Origin: Lysinibacillus sp. FSL K6-0232 | GTDB taxonomy: Bacteria > Bacillota > Bacilli > Bacillales_A > Planococcaceae | Reading direction: 5' to 3' | Length of the DNA stretch: 64,000 nt | NCBI RefSeq assembly: GCF_038008325.1 | Contig: NZ_JBBOYW010000001.1 | Span: 1,664,001-1,728,000, forward strand | Shown: positions 43,757-52,145 of the stretch, piece after piece | How positions within the stretch are numbered: position 1 is the stretch's first letter | Layout of the letters: every line of letters begins with the position of its first letter | The notes under the pieces: generated by a model | What the model saw: only the letters and a program-made list of their open reading frames with translations | Databases searched by the model: none | Told to the model about the DNA's origin: nothing | Made by a program: the position numbers and the translations under genes

Positions 43757-45001
43757 ATGTTAAAGAATAACTTTTGTTTTGATAAGAATGTTAGGATGTT
43801 TGAAATCGAAGGGATTAAAATGATTGGCAACACGGCAAATGGGTCAATTATAGGGCTTGATGATGATGGGGATGAATTAGTTCAAAAGTTAATGAATGAT
43901 CAGTCACTAACAGAAGAAGATTTAAATGAAAAGACAGTACAGATTTTAGAATGTATGAAGGACTTAGGGTTTTTTGAAGGAGCTAGTAATGACAGTAAAT
44001 TAAAGGCTGCTTACTTACATTTAACAGATCGCTGTAATTTAAATTGTATTGGCTGTTATTCATATGTTGAGAATCGTAATACACAAGATGTTTTACCATT
44101 TGAAAGTATATGCAGAATACTAGATGAGTTAACGAAAAATGGAGTAGAAGAACTTGTGTTTTCCGGTGGAGAACCCTTTATTAGGAAAGATATTGCTGAC
44201 ATTTGCCGCTATGCAAAAGAAGTGGCAAACATAAAGTCTTTAAGTGTTATTACAAACGGAACTATGCTTTATGAGCGCCATTTAAATGCACTCCAATATA
44301 TTGATATCTTAAATATATCAATAGATGGCTATAATGAAGAAACTCAATTTATTAGGGATACAGGAATTATGAAGCGAATTGTTTCAAATATTGAATATTT
44401 AAAACCTCTAGTATCACTCAATTTAATTGCAACTATTCATAAAAGGAACTTGGAATATGCGCAAGAGTATATTAATTTCGCAAATGATTTAGGAGTTCGA
44501 CTTTCATTTAGTATTTTTACAGTTGATCCAAATAATGAAGAGTTCAAGGATTACATTTTTGATAATAAATCACTTGTTGATTTTTCTAAAAAGGTTCTAA
44601 CGTTTGATGAAGATGTTCCAATTATGGATATGCCAACTGGCGAAGTCTGTTTAACTTGCCGAGGTAATTGTGAAGTAGGAAAAGAGATGGTCAGTATTGC
44701 CGCTGATGGATCGATTTATCCTTGCCATATGCTACATGATAATGAACTTCGAATGGGAAATATTTTACAAGATGAATTAGGCAGCATATTAAAATCTGAA
44801 GAAAACGTATTTAATTTCTTGACTGTTGAAGAGGTTAATGGCTGCAAGGATTGTTCGTATCGCTACTTATGTGGGGGTGGATGTAGGGGGAGAAGCTGGT
44901 TATATAATAAAACATTAACCGATAGAGATTCGTATTGTCCTTTCATTAAAACTTTTTATCGAGGGACAGTGAAACGATTGAAAGAAACTATAACTCAGTA
45001 A
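43757..45001 (+). CDS. Radical SAM/SPASM peptide-maturation enzyme
   Basis: A 414-residue enzyme. Residues about 1-75 look like a PqqD/RRE-type peptide-binding region (GSIIGLDDDGDELVQKLMND). The radical SAM domain has the 4Fe-4S motif Cys93-x3-Cys97-x2-Cys100 (CNLNCIGC), VFSGGEPFIRKDI, and SLSVITNGTM. The C-terminal SPASM region has CLTCRGNCE, IYPCHML and NGCKDCSYRYLCGGGC for extra clusters. It should modify the two small peptides encoded right after it, by thioether (sactipeptide/ranthipeptide) or other C-H chemistry. The ATG at 43757 follows GAGGGTG; a GTG at 43751 is also in frame. Confidence 0.88.
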   Translation: MLKNNFCFDKNVRMFEIEGIKMIGNTANGSIIGLDDDGDELVQKLMNDQSLTEEDLNEKTVQILECMKDLGFFEGASNDSKLKAAYLHLTDRCNLNCIGCYSYVENRNTQDVLPFESICRILDELTKNGVEELVFSGGEPFIRKDIADICRYAKEVANIKSLSVITNGTMLYERHLNALQYIDILNISIDGYNEETQFIRDTGIMKRIVSNIEYLKPLVSLNLIATIHKRNLEYAQEYINFANDLGVRLSFSIFTVDPNNEEFKDYIFDNKSLVDFSKKVLTFDEDVPIMDMPTGEVCLTCRGNCEVGKEMVSIAADGSIYPCHMLHDNELRMGNILQDELGSILKSEENVFNFLTVEEVNGCKDCSYRYLCGGGCRGRSWLYNKTLTDRDSYCPFIKTFYRGTVKRLKETITQ

Positions 45002-45033
45002 ACTATAGAACCTTGAAAGGAGATGAATTTCAT

Positions 45034-45123
45034 ATGTTATTCGCGACTAAAAAAGCTGAAGCAAAACCAAACTGCGTTAGTGTGGGATACTTTGTTTGTG
45101 TAAGTTATGGTAAAGACTGGTAA
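45034..45123 (+). CDS. Candidate RiPP precursor peptide 1 (29 residues)
   Basis: The peptide starts MLFATKKAEAKPN and continues CVSVGYFVCVSYGKDW. Cys14 and Cys22 are separated by seven hydrophobic or small residues, and the peptide ends Lys-Asp-Trp. It is preceded by an ideal ribosome site (AAAGGAGATGAATTTCAT-ATG) and follows the radical SAM/SPASM gene by 32 bp. A near-identical second copy follows. The lysine-rich first half may be a very short leader and the hydrophobic two-Cys half the core. No known precursor family was recognised. Confidence 0.78.
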   Translation: MLFATKKAEAKPNCVSVGYFVCVSYGKDW

Positions 45124-45184
45124 ATTGAGGAACTATAGCTCAATGAACTTTAGAAATTTCACTTGAAAGGAGGTGGATTTACAT

Positions 45185-45274
45185 ATGTTATTCGCGACTA
45201 AAAAAGCTGAAGTAAAACCAAACTGTGTTTCTGTTGGGTTTGTTGTTTGTGTAAGTTATGTCAAAGATTGGTAA
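45185..45274 (+). CDS. Candidate RiPP precursor peptide 2 (29 residues)
   Basis: The peptide starts MLFATKKAEVKPN and continues CVSVGFVVCVSYVKDW. It differs from copy 1 at only four residues (10, 19, 20 and 26), all hydrophobic swaps or Gly to Val; both Cys and the Lys-Asp-Trp end are kept. The ribosome site AAAGGAGGTGGATTTACAT-ATG is even stronger. The ~120-bp unit including the leader is a tandem duplication. Two similar products may act together or broaden the target range. Confidence 0.78.
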   Translation: MLFATKKAEVKPNCVSVGFVVCVSYVKDW

Positions 45275-45280
45275 TTTTCT

Positions 45281-45317
45281 AATAGGTAGCTTTTACATGC
45301 TATAAAAGCTACCTATT
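45281..45317 (+). terminator. Strong hairpin between precursor genes and transporter genes
   Basis: AATAGGTAGCTTTT (45281-45294) pairs with AAAAGCTACCTATT (45304-45317), a 14-bp stem with a nine-base loop. No T run follows (CAATATTG), so it is more likely a partial attenuator or an mRNA-protecting structure that keeps precursor mRNA above transporter mRNA. Confidence 0.65.
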
Positions 45318-45338
45318 CAATATTGTGAGGTGATGATT

Positions 45339-46205
45339 ATGTTATTGCAATTTGATAATGTCACAAAGATATATAAATCATCTACTACAAAAGCCTTAGA
45401 TAATTTCTCTACAGAAATTAGAGGTGGAGAAGTCGTGGGCTTAATTGGTAAAAATGGTTCGGGAAAAACTACATTAATGAATTGTTTAACAAATAATATA
45501 CATTTAACTTCAGGTGAAATTCATTATAAAGGAAAAAACCTGATGGAGAACAAAAATGAAATTTCAGAATTTGGTGTTTTAATAGAAAGTTCCTTTGTAG
45601 ACTATTTAAATGCCTATCAAAATTTAGAACTATTATTGATTGCTGAGGGTTTAAGTAATAAAAAAGAAATTAAAGTAGAAATTGAAAGAGTTCTAAATCT
45701 TGTTGGTTTATTAAATCGTAAACAGGATTATGTAAAAAGTTTTTCATTTGGAATGAGGCAAAGACTGGGGCTAGCACAAGCATTGTTACGTGATAAAAGA
45801 GTTTTAATTTTAGATGAGCCCTTAGTGGGGTTAGACGTTATAGGGCGAAATTTAGTGAAAAATTTGATAGTTGATTTAGCAAAGAAAGAAGGCAAAGCAA
45901 TTATATTCTCAGATCACAACTTAAGCGAAGTTAAAGATGTTTGTGATCGAATTATCTATATCGAAAATGGTGTAAAAGTTTTTGATGATGTCTTTGATGA
46001 TAATAAAAGATATATTGTGGAAATTGACGAACGTTCCAAAGTCTTTGAAAGTGAAAATTATCAGCGTTCAGATGAAAATTGTATAGTTATAAAAGAAAAA
46101 GAGCAATTAAATGAAGTAATTACTCAAATTGTTCAACAAGGGATACCTATAGTTGATATTAAAGTAAATGAATCTTCCTTAATGGAACTGTTCAAAGGGG
46201 AGTAA
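45339..46205 (+). CDS. ABC transporter ATP-binding protein (peptide immunity/export)
   Basis: A 288-residue ATPase. Walker A is GKNGSGKTT at 37-45, the signature is SFGMRQRLGLAQALL, Walker B is LILDEPLVGLD, and the H-loop lies in FSDHNLSEV. A C-terminal extension of about 70 residues follows, as in BcrA/LanF-type peptide-resistance ATPases. It pairs with the permease that begins three bases after its stop. Together they probably pump the cluster's peptide or a similar one from the membrane (immunity). The ATG at 45339 follows GTGAGG by eight bases. Confidence 0.85.
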   Translation: MLLQFDNVTKIYKSSTTKALDNFSTEIRGGEVVGLIGKNGSGKTTLMNCLTNNIHLTSGEIHYKGKNLMENKNEISEFGVLIESSFVDYLNAYQNLELLLIAEGLSNKKEIKVEIERVLNLVGLLNRKQDYVKSFSFGMRQRLGLAQALLRDKRVLILDEPLVGLDVIGRNLVKNLIVDLAKKEGKAIIFSDHNLSEVKDVCDRIIYIENGVKVFDDVFDDNKRYIVEIDERSKVFESENYQRSDENCIVIKEKEQLNEVITQIVQQGIPIVDIKVNESSLMELFKGE

Positions 46206-46208
46206 ATT

Positions 46209-46994
46209 ATGGTGAACTTTAATACAGTCTACAAAATAGAATGGAAAAAATTGATAAAAAGAAGAGAACTTATAGCATTTGTAACTATGATAGGAATCCC
46301 TTTACTATACAGTTTAGGGGCATATTTCGAATCCTCAATTATAGTTTTTAATAGTGATGAAAAAGAATATGCAGGAAGCTTTGTAATAAATATGCTCATA
46401 TTTGGTAAAATGTTATTCATTTACTTTTTAATTGCTGCTTTATTTGCAACAAAATCATTGGGAGGAGAAATAGAGAACCGTAGTATTCTGCTATATACAC
46501 AACGTATACCAAATAGAGCAAAAATATATCGTGCAAAGCTTGTAAGTATGTACAGTGCAGTTATTTCTGTAATTATATTTTATTCGATTATCTCTTTAAT
46601 ACTATATTACTCTTTCGTAGTACATAGAGAAGATATTGCAACAAAGCAATTTATAAGAGCTGATGAATTTTTAAATTTATTATATGTTGGGTTAGGTATA
46701 GCATTTCTGTATTTACTTGTTATTTCGTTTAGTATGATGTTAAGCACAATCTTAAAATCTAATACAGCCACAATCATATTTTGTTTAATATTCATAGTAC
46801 TTACATTTATGGCTAATTTCCCGGTGTTTAAATATATATCATTTGATTACTATCTAGGTGAATTAATTGATATGAATTTTACAAGTAATTACGAACTTAC
46901 TAAATTCTTTTTAACATATGTAGTTCTTATACTAGTAATGATTATTACTAGCAATAGAATTGGGATATATCTTTTTACAAGGAGGGACTTGTAA
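46209..46994 (+). CDS. ABC-2-type permease (peptide immunity/export)
   Basis: A 261-residue membrane protein with six predicted helices in the ABC2/BcrB style: a start loop before the first helix, a central ENRSILLYTQRIPNRAKIYRAK cytoplasmic stretch and a last helix near 235-250. It follows the ATPase gene by three bases and the next gene overlaps by spacing of zero, so it is in the same operon. It resembles the YydJ-like or BcrB-like subunits of peptide transporters. The substrate is inferred from context. Confidence 0.82.
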   Translation: MVNFNTVYKIEWKKLIKRRELIAFVTMIGIPLLYSLGAYFESSIIVFNSDEKEYAGSFVINMLIFGKMLFIYFLIAALFATKSLGGEIENRSILLYTQRIPNRAKIYRAKLVSMYSAVISVIIFYSIISLILYYSFVVHREDIATKQFIRADEFLNLLYVGLGIAFLYLLVISFSMMLSTILKSNTATIIFCLIFIVLTFMANFPVFKYISFDYYLGELIDMNFTSNYELTKFFLTYVVLILVMIITSNRIGIYLFTRRDL

Positions 46995-47627
46995 ATGAAC
47001 TCATATAGTGGCCATATAACCACCTCTAAAGACAAATCTAATATAGTTATCGACATTCTATTTGTTCTCTTTTTACCTCTTCTCTTAGTACCACTTTTGG
47101 GATTGATCTTATATTTCTCATTTCCCAATGTCGATTCTAGAGCATTTAGTATTTTCGTAGTTTTCTTAAGTATGGCGTCTGGCTTCTGTATACTTCCTTA
47201 TATTTACATGAAAAAGAAATATGATCTAACTATTGGTGATTTTGGTATTAGAGCGCTAAATATAAAAACAGCAATAATAGGAATTGTGTATTTAATTTTA
47301 CTAGAAGTCTACCTGTTTTATACTGGCCACACAGTCTCATTTCTTGTAGTTAACAGTATTCAAATGGCTATAGTAGCATTTACAGAAGAATTTTGGGCAA
47401 GAGGGGCAGTGTGTTATTTATTGTATAAAATTTCTAACAGGCCTTGGTTTATTATTTTGTTGAGCAGTTTGTTTTTTGCATTTTTAACTCATATTAATGA
47501 GCCATTTATAGATAATTTACTTTATAGATTGCCGGGTGCTTTAGTAATGGGGATTATATATGTCCGAACTCGAAATCTACTGTATACTATATTATTCCAC
47601 TTCTCTTATAACATGATTTTTATTTAG
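46995..47627 (+). CDS. CPBP-family intramembrane metalloprotease
   Basis: A 210-residue membrane protein with six or seven helices. It has the CPBP (CAAX protease/bacteriocin-processing) signature: Glu131-Glu132-x3-Arg136 (TEEFWARG), His166 in FLTHINEP and His202-x3-Asn206 in FHFSYN, which form the metal site. Such proteases cleave leader peptides or confer immunity in bacteriocin clusters. In this operon it may remove the lysine-rich N-terminal part of the two precursor peptides or protect the producer. ATG 46995 follows AAGGAGGGACTTGTAA directly. Confidence 0.84.
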   Translation: MNSYSGHITTSKDKSNIVIDILFVLFLPLLLVPLLGLILYFSFPNVDSRAFSIFVVFLSMASGFCILPYIYMKKKYDLTIGDFGIRALNIKTAIIGIVYLILLEVYLFYTGHTVSFLVVNSIQMAIVAFTEEFWARGAVCYLLYKISNRPWFIILLSSLFFAFLTHINEPFIDNLLYRLPGALVMGIIYVRTRNLLYTILFHFSYNMIFI

Positions 47628-47639
47628 GGGGGATATTAA

Positions 47640-48044
47640 ATGAAAAATAAAATTCTTTACTTCTTGACGGTGATCGTTCAAATTTCATTTTTCGTAATAT
47701 TTTTATTAATGGAAGAAATAGATGTAATCCAGTTATTAATACTTATTTTTTTCCCAATGATAATAAGTGTTATTCTTTTACTGTTTGTTAACTTGCCAGA
47801 AAAGAAACCATATATAAGTTTTATTTTATTCGCATTACCAAATCTTTTATTCAGTATTGCTACTACTGTAGTTATTCAGCCGCGTATAGATGGGATTTTA
47901 GAAAGAAGTATGAAGTATCAATCAGGTAATTTAGAGGTTACAGCTAGTAACTCGATTTTTGGATCGTTATTATTAATTCTAATGGGCAGTTTTATTCTGC
48001 ACTATGTTTTCGGTCAGTTAAAGTTTAGATTAAGTAGGACTTAA
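47640..48044 (+). CDS. Unknown small membrane protein of the peptide cluster
   Basis: A 134-residue protein with four predicted helices (about 7-25, 32-50, 57-80 and 105-122) and no recognised family. The last loop is LERSMKYQSGNLEVTAS. It sits between the CPBP protease and the exporter with gaps of 12 and 2 bases, so it belongs to the same operon. Membrane proteins of this size in bacteriocin loci are often immunity proteins, which is my inference only. Confidence 0.72.
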   Translation: MKNKILYFLTVIVQISFFVIFLLMEEIDVIQLLILIFFPMIISVILLLFVNLPEKKPYISFILFALPNLLFSIATTVVIQPRIDGILERSMKYQSGNLEVTASNSIFGSLLLILMGSFILHYVFGQLKFRLSRT

Positions 48045-48046
48045 AT

Positions 48047-49654
48047 ATGAAAATGATTCGATGGAATCCCCAATTTATTTTTGTTTTAATATTACAGTTT
48101 TTTGCTGCTTCTGTATCTGTATTATTCCCAATTGCGTTAATGTATATTACAGACAGTTTAGTTGAATTAAAAATCGAAAAGTTGTTTCCGTTATTTGGAG
48201 TGTGTTTATTGCTGGGCATTGGACAAATGGTATTGCAATATTTTGCAGGAGTTATGGGGAATATCTATATTGCAAATTGTATGATCAATTTGAGAAGTAC
48301 ACTACATCGAGCAATGATTAGCACTTCATATGATGAATTTAAAAAGTACAACACAGAAGAATATAACACCTTATATTTTTCAAATCTTAATCAATTAGAG
48401 ACAAACTACTACTCGTCTATTTTTAGCATAATAAATAAAGGGCTTTTATTAGGCTGTTCTATTGTAACTTTAATCATATTACAGCCTATTTTGACATTAG
48501 CCCTTGTCTTTATTATAGGATTAGTGAGTATATTACCAGTATTGTTTTCTAAACGTATTATCAGATTGAAAGAGGATCATATTTCTGCAAATGAACAATA
48601 TGTCAACATCATTCAGGAGATGATAGCGGGCTTTCCTATAATAAGAGTGTATAGAAAAGCAGATATTTTTAGTTCTAGAGGAGATAAAGTAGTAAAAAGC
48701 TTAGAAATTAAAAATATGAAGCTACAAAATATGATTATTTTAGCTAATGTATTGTTTGGAAGTATAACGATAGTAATGATGTTAGTTATTTTCTTGTTTG
48801 GAGGGTACTTAGTAAGCCAAAAATTACTTACAATCGGAGCACTCATTGCATTCATTCAATTAATAATGTATGTTGTTGAACCGGCTATTAGCATAGCGCA
48901 AGAGTTTAATAAAGTTAATTCTACTAAACCTATTAGAAAGCAAATGCAATTCATTTCAGATCTACCGGTAGCTCAATATATGCATCTTGAAAATGAAGAG
49001 ATTTCTACTATAAAGTTACGAAATGTTTCCTATTACTATAGTAATAATGAGAAACCATTATTCAAAGAATTGAACCTTTGTTTTGAAAAAGGGAAATCAT
49101 ATGTTTTAGTTGGAGAAAATGGGTCAGGTAAATCTACATTATTAAAAATTATAGCTGGATTAATCGAAAAATATTCTGGAGAATTATTGGTTAATGATGT
49201 ACAACAGAAAGGCCCTTATTTATCAGTAGGTTACGTTGACCAAAATAACTTTTTATTTAAAGATACATTATTGAATAATATTCAGTTGTTTCAAGATAAC
49301 GATACGGATATAAAATCCTTACTAAAGCATTTAAAATTTGACCAGCTTGAGGAAAGACTTAAAACAGACGTTGGTTATAATGGAGAGTATTTATCGGGAG
49401 GACAACGTCAAAAGGTGGCTATTGCAAGAGCAATTTTAGATAATCCCCAAGTAATACTGTTAGATGAACCGAGCTCAGCTCTAGATAAGGAAAATGTTAA
49501 GGTACTTCACAAAGTGATAAGTACACTAAAGGATTGTATTTGCATTATGGTTACCCATGATGAAGAATTGATCTCGTCTGCATTTGATGTAATCATTAAG
49601 TTGAAAGATGGAGAAGTCGAAATCTATGATTCAACTTATATAGGTAGTGAATGA
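48047..49654 (+). CDS. ABC exporter, membrane and ATPase domains fused
   Basis: A 535-residue half-transporter. The N-terminal part (about 1-300) has six helices of the ABC_membrane type. The C-terminal ATPase has Walker A GENGSGKST, a Q-loop in VGYVDQNNFLFKD, signature LSGGQRQKVAIARAI, Walker B VILLDEPSSALD and H-loop VTHDEE. It lacks an N-terminal C39 peptidase, so leader removal must come from elsewhere, perhaps the CPBP protease. It probably works as a homodimer exporting the modified peptides. It starts two bases after the upstream stop. Confidence 0.88.
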   Translation: MKMIRWNPQFIFVLILQFFAASVSVLFPIALMYITDSLVELKIEKLFPLFGVCLLLGIGQMVLQYFAGVMGNIYIANCMINLRSTLHRAMISTSYDEFKKYNTEEYNTLYFSNLNQLETNYYSSIFSIINKGLLLGCSIVTLIILQPILTLALVFIIGLVSILPVLFSKRIIRLKEDHISANEQYVNIIQEMIAGFPIIRVYRKADIFSSRGDKVVKSLEIKNMKLQNMIILANVLFGSITIVMMLVIFLFGGYLVSQKLLTIGALIAFIQLIMYVVEPAISIAQEFNKVNSTKPIRKQMQFISDLPVAQYMHLENEEISTIKLRNVSYYYSNNEKPLFKELNLCFEKGKSYVLVGENGSGKSTLLKIIAGLIEKYSGELLVNDVQQKGPYLSVGYVDQNNFLFKDTLLNNIQLFQDNDTDIKSLLKHLKFDQLEERLKTDVGYNGEYLSGGQRQKVAIARAILDNPQVILLDEPSSALDKENVKVLHKVISTLKDCICIMVTHDEELISSAFDVIIKLKDGEVEIYDSTYIGSE

Positions 49655-49770
49655 TATTAATCATAATTCTATGTTGATTATTTAATAATCCCGATTATTT
49701 AAATCGAGTATTTAGTTTTTAAGATAGGAGCCATTGATACATCAACATTTATAGAGGGAGGGTAGACATT

Positions 49771-49968
49771 ATGAAAGAGTATAAATTTGAGCGGATTAAA
49801 CTAAAAGGCCTACCAGGATTTTATACGAAACCTCAAGAAGACTATATAGAGATTATAAACGAGAATGTAAAAGAAGGATGGGAAATAGTGCAACTATTCG
49901 CTCCTCCATTTTCCTTTTATGGAGGAGCAAAATATATTGACCTTATTTTTCAACGTGAAAAAAATTAA
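49771..49968 (+). CDS. DUF4177-like small protein
   Basis: A 65-residue cytosolic protein. YIEIINENVKEGWEIVQLFAPP with a preceding YKFERIKLKG and a following YIDLIFQRE are typical of the DUF4177 family (about 50-70 residues, function unknown). It follows the exporter by 116 bp with its own ribosome site GAGGGAGGG. It may be the last gene of the peptide cluster, or cargo on the island. Confidence 0.68.
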   Translation: MKEYKFERIKLKGLPGFYTKPQEDYIEIINENVKEGWEIVQLFAPPFSFYGGAKYIDLIFQREKN

Positions 49969-49984
49969 GTATAGATAAAAACAT

Positions 49985-50013
49985 CCGTTTGCTAATAAGG
50001 TAAACGGTTTTTT
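49985..50013 (+). terminator. Terminator at the end of the peptide cluster
   Basis: CCGTTT pairs with AAACGG over an 11-base loop, followed by TTTTTT. Confidence 0.72.
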
Positions 50014-50091
50014 GATGTAACAAGTATAGCTATCATAGTTCAAAGTGTTATGTCTAACGATGGTTTTTGTTTTGCAAATGGAGTACTGGTA

Positions 50092-50872
50092 TGTCAACAC
50101 TAAACTAGACAATTTTTTTAAGGTGTCTATGTTTGTACTCAATTGGGCTTTCATATCCAAGGGTTCCATGAATTCTTATGCTATTAAACCAGTGAACATA
50201 GTCCTTTAACTCCCTTGTTAATTCTTCTAAACTACTAAAATGTCTGCCCTTCACAAACTCTGTTTTGATGATTTTGAATGTTGCTTCAGCTACTGCATTA
50301 TCATACGGGCAGCCCTTCATACTTAAGGATCGTTGGATATTAAAAGTCTTTAAAGCATCATCAATCAAATTATTTTTAAACTCATTTCCACGATCCGTAT
50401 GAAAAAGCTGTATCTTATTAAGATCGACTTTGATAGAAGCTAACGCACGATAAACGAGTAATGCATCTTTATTTGGCCCTGTACTAAAACCGACGATTTC
50501 CCGATTAAAGAGATCGACAAAGACACATACGTAGTTCCATTTTTGATTGACTCTTACGTACGTTAAATCGCTAACGATTGTGGTCATTTCTTGTTCCTGT
50601 GCGAATGCACGATTTAGTTCATTTGTTTGTTCTGATTCATTACAGGATTTTGTATGTGGTTTAAATTGAGCGATTGTGTATGAAGAAACGAGACCCTGCT
50701 CCTGCATGATGCGCCCAATTCTTCGCCTGGAAACAATATGACCGCGCTTTTTTAATTCTACTTTGATTTTACGTGTTCCATAGTTCTGACGGCTTGCGTG
50801 AAAAATATCGATTACATCAGAGGTAACGGGATCCTCCGATACTCTTTCTTTTGCTTCATAATAACAGGACAT
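50092..50872 (-). mobile_element. IS3-family (IS150-like) fragment
   Basis: The left end TGTCAACACTAAACTAGACA is identical to the end at 37273. The orfA gene, the start of orfB and the right end are missing. It has the same orientation as the full copy, and the 12.6 kb between them includes the whole RiPP cluster. Confidence 0.8.
50105..50872 (-). pseudogene. IS3-family OrfB, N-terminally truncated
   Basis: 255 codons of OrfB. The DDE core is intact: D in IVSDLTYVRVNQ, D in LFHTDRGNEF, E in YDNAVAEATFK. The first about 26 residues and orfA are lost; the preserved part begins SCYYEAKERV, equal to STYYYHA in the full copy. It differs from the 37297 copy at many positions, so the two are related IS elements rather than identical copies. 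It cannot transpose without orfA. Confidence 0.85.
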
Positions 50873-50938
50873 TATCCTTGAAAAAGCAGGCTATCAACGA
50901 GCAGGCTCGACAAATATTGTGTCAGTGAAAAAATAAGT
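50873..50938 (+). pseudogene. C-terminal stub of a gene cut by the IS3 fragment
   Basis: The last 20 or so codons of a frame read IILEKAGYQRAGSTNIVSVKK before a TAA, directly at the IS junction and just before nagA. It looks like the end of a protein whose body was removed; the family could not be told from so little. Confidence 0.4.
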
Positions 50939-50963
50939 TGTTCAAGAATAGGAGAGGTTTTTC

Positions 50964-52112
50964 TTGAGTTTATTAATTCGAAATATCACAGTCGTCAATG
51001 CAACTCATCGTGCTGAGCAAATGGATGTATGGATGAAGGATGGCAAAATTGCACAAATTGCACAGCATATTGACGCACATACTACACAACAGCTAGATGG
51101 CTCAGGAAAATTTTTATTGCCAGGTTTTATTGATATGCATATTCATGGCTCTGCTCAAATGGATACAATGGATGCCTCTGATAAGGGGCTGCACCTGATG
51201 GCACAATCATTGTTAAAAGAGGGCACAACAAGCTTTTTAGCCACAACGATCACACAAAGCTATGACAGGATTGAGCGTGCCCTGGCTGTGATTGCACAGT
51301 TTCAATCACAGCCAGATGAGGCGGAGCTGCTTGGTATTCATATTGAAGGACCCTTTGTATCGAAGAAGCGTGCAGGTGCACAGCCTCTTGAGTATATGGT
51401 GCAACCAGATATGGAAGTATTTCAGAAGTGGCAGGCGCTAAGCGGGCAAAAAATTAAGCAAATTACTATAGCGCCTGAGGAGCCAAATGGTATGGCAGCG
51501 GTGCAAGCTATTGCGGCAAGTGGTGTGGTTGTGTCGATTGGTCATGCGGATGCAACATTTGAGCAAATGAAGGAAGCTGTTCGATTAGGTGCAACACAGG
51601 GAACCCATTTATACAATCAGATGCGTCCATTCCATCATCGTGATCCAGGTGTTGTTGGGGGTGTACTACTGCTCGATGCACTTAAAGCGGAGCTGATTGT
51701 TGACTTTATTCATGCACATCAGGGGGCAGTAGAGATGGCCTATCGTTTAAAGGGTGCAGATGGCATTATTTTAATTACGGATGGCATGCGTGCCAAAGGG
51801 ATGCCCTATGGTGACTATGATTTAGGTGGTCAAGTGGTGCATGTAACAGCAACAGGGGCGCATTTAGCCAATGGTGCATTAGCTGGCAGTATTTTGACAA
51901 TGAATCAGGCTGTGTGCAATATGCAGCAAGTCACAAATTGTACATGGGAGGAGCTTGTGAAAATGTCGAGCTTTAATGCTGCCCAGCAATTACAGCTAGC
52001 AGCTAAGGGGCAGCTTGTAGAGGGCTATGATGCGGATGCGGTGATAATGGATCAGCATTGTAGCTTGCAGCATACCATTAAGGCTGGGCACATTATGTAT
52101 AGCGCAATTTAA
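50964..52112 (+). CDS. nagA: N-acetylglucosamine-6-phosphate deacetylase
   Basis: A 382-residue amidohydrolase that removes acetate from GlcNAc-6-phosphate in the cytosol. The metal motif is PGFIDMHIHG near 52-61. GIHIEGPF near 122 carries the active-site Glu, SIGHADATF near 192-200 holds a metal His, GTHLYNQMRPFHHRDPG contains another, and LITDGMRAKG near 271-280 the catalytic Asp. Start is TTG at 50964 behind AGGAGAGG. It is first of the nagA-nagB-ptsH-ptsI operon, but its upstream region is IS debris, so it may have lost its native promoter or NagR control. Confidence 0.92.
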   Translation: MSLLIRNITVVNATHRAEQMDVWMKDGKIAQIAQHIDAHTTQQLDGSGKFLLPGFIDMHIHGSAQMDTMDASDKGLHLMAQSLLKEGTTSFLATTITQSYDRIERALAVIAQFQSQPDEAELLGIHIEGPFVSKKRAGAQPLEYMVQPDMEVFQKWQALSGQKIKQITIAPEEPNGMAAVQAIAASGVVVSIGHADATFEQMKEAVRLGATQGTHLYNQMRPFHHRDPGVVGGVLLLDALKAELIVDFIHAHQGAVEMAYRLKGADGIILITDGMRAKGMPYGDYDLGGQVVHVTATGAHLANGALAGSILTMNQAVCNMQQVTNCTWEELVKMSSFNAAQQLQLAAKGQLVEGYDADAVIMDQHCSLQHTIKAGHIMYSAI

Positions 52113-52145
52113 ACAGCGCATTTATTGTTAGAGGGGGGAGAGCTA

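Noticed and set aside
45034..45274. Lanthipeptide or lasso peptide cluster
   Set aside because: No LanB/LanC/LanM-type or asparagine-synthetase-like genes are present; the modifying enzyme is radical SAM.
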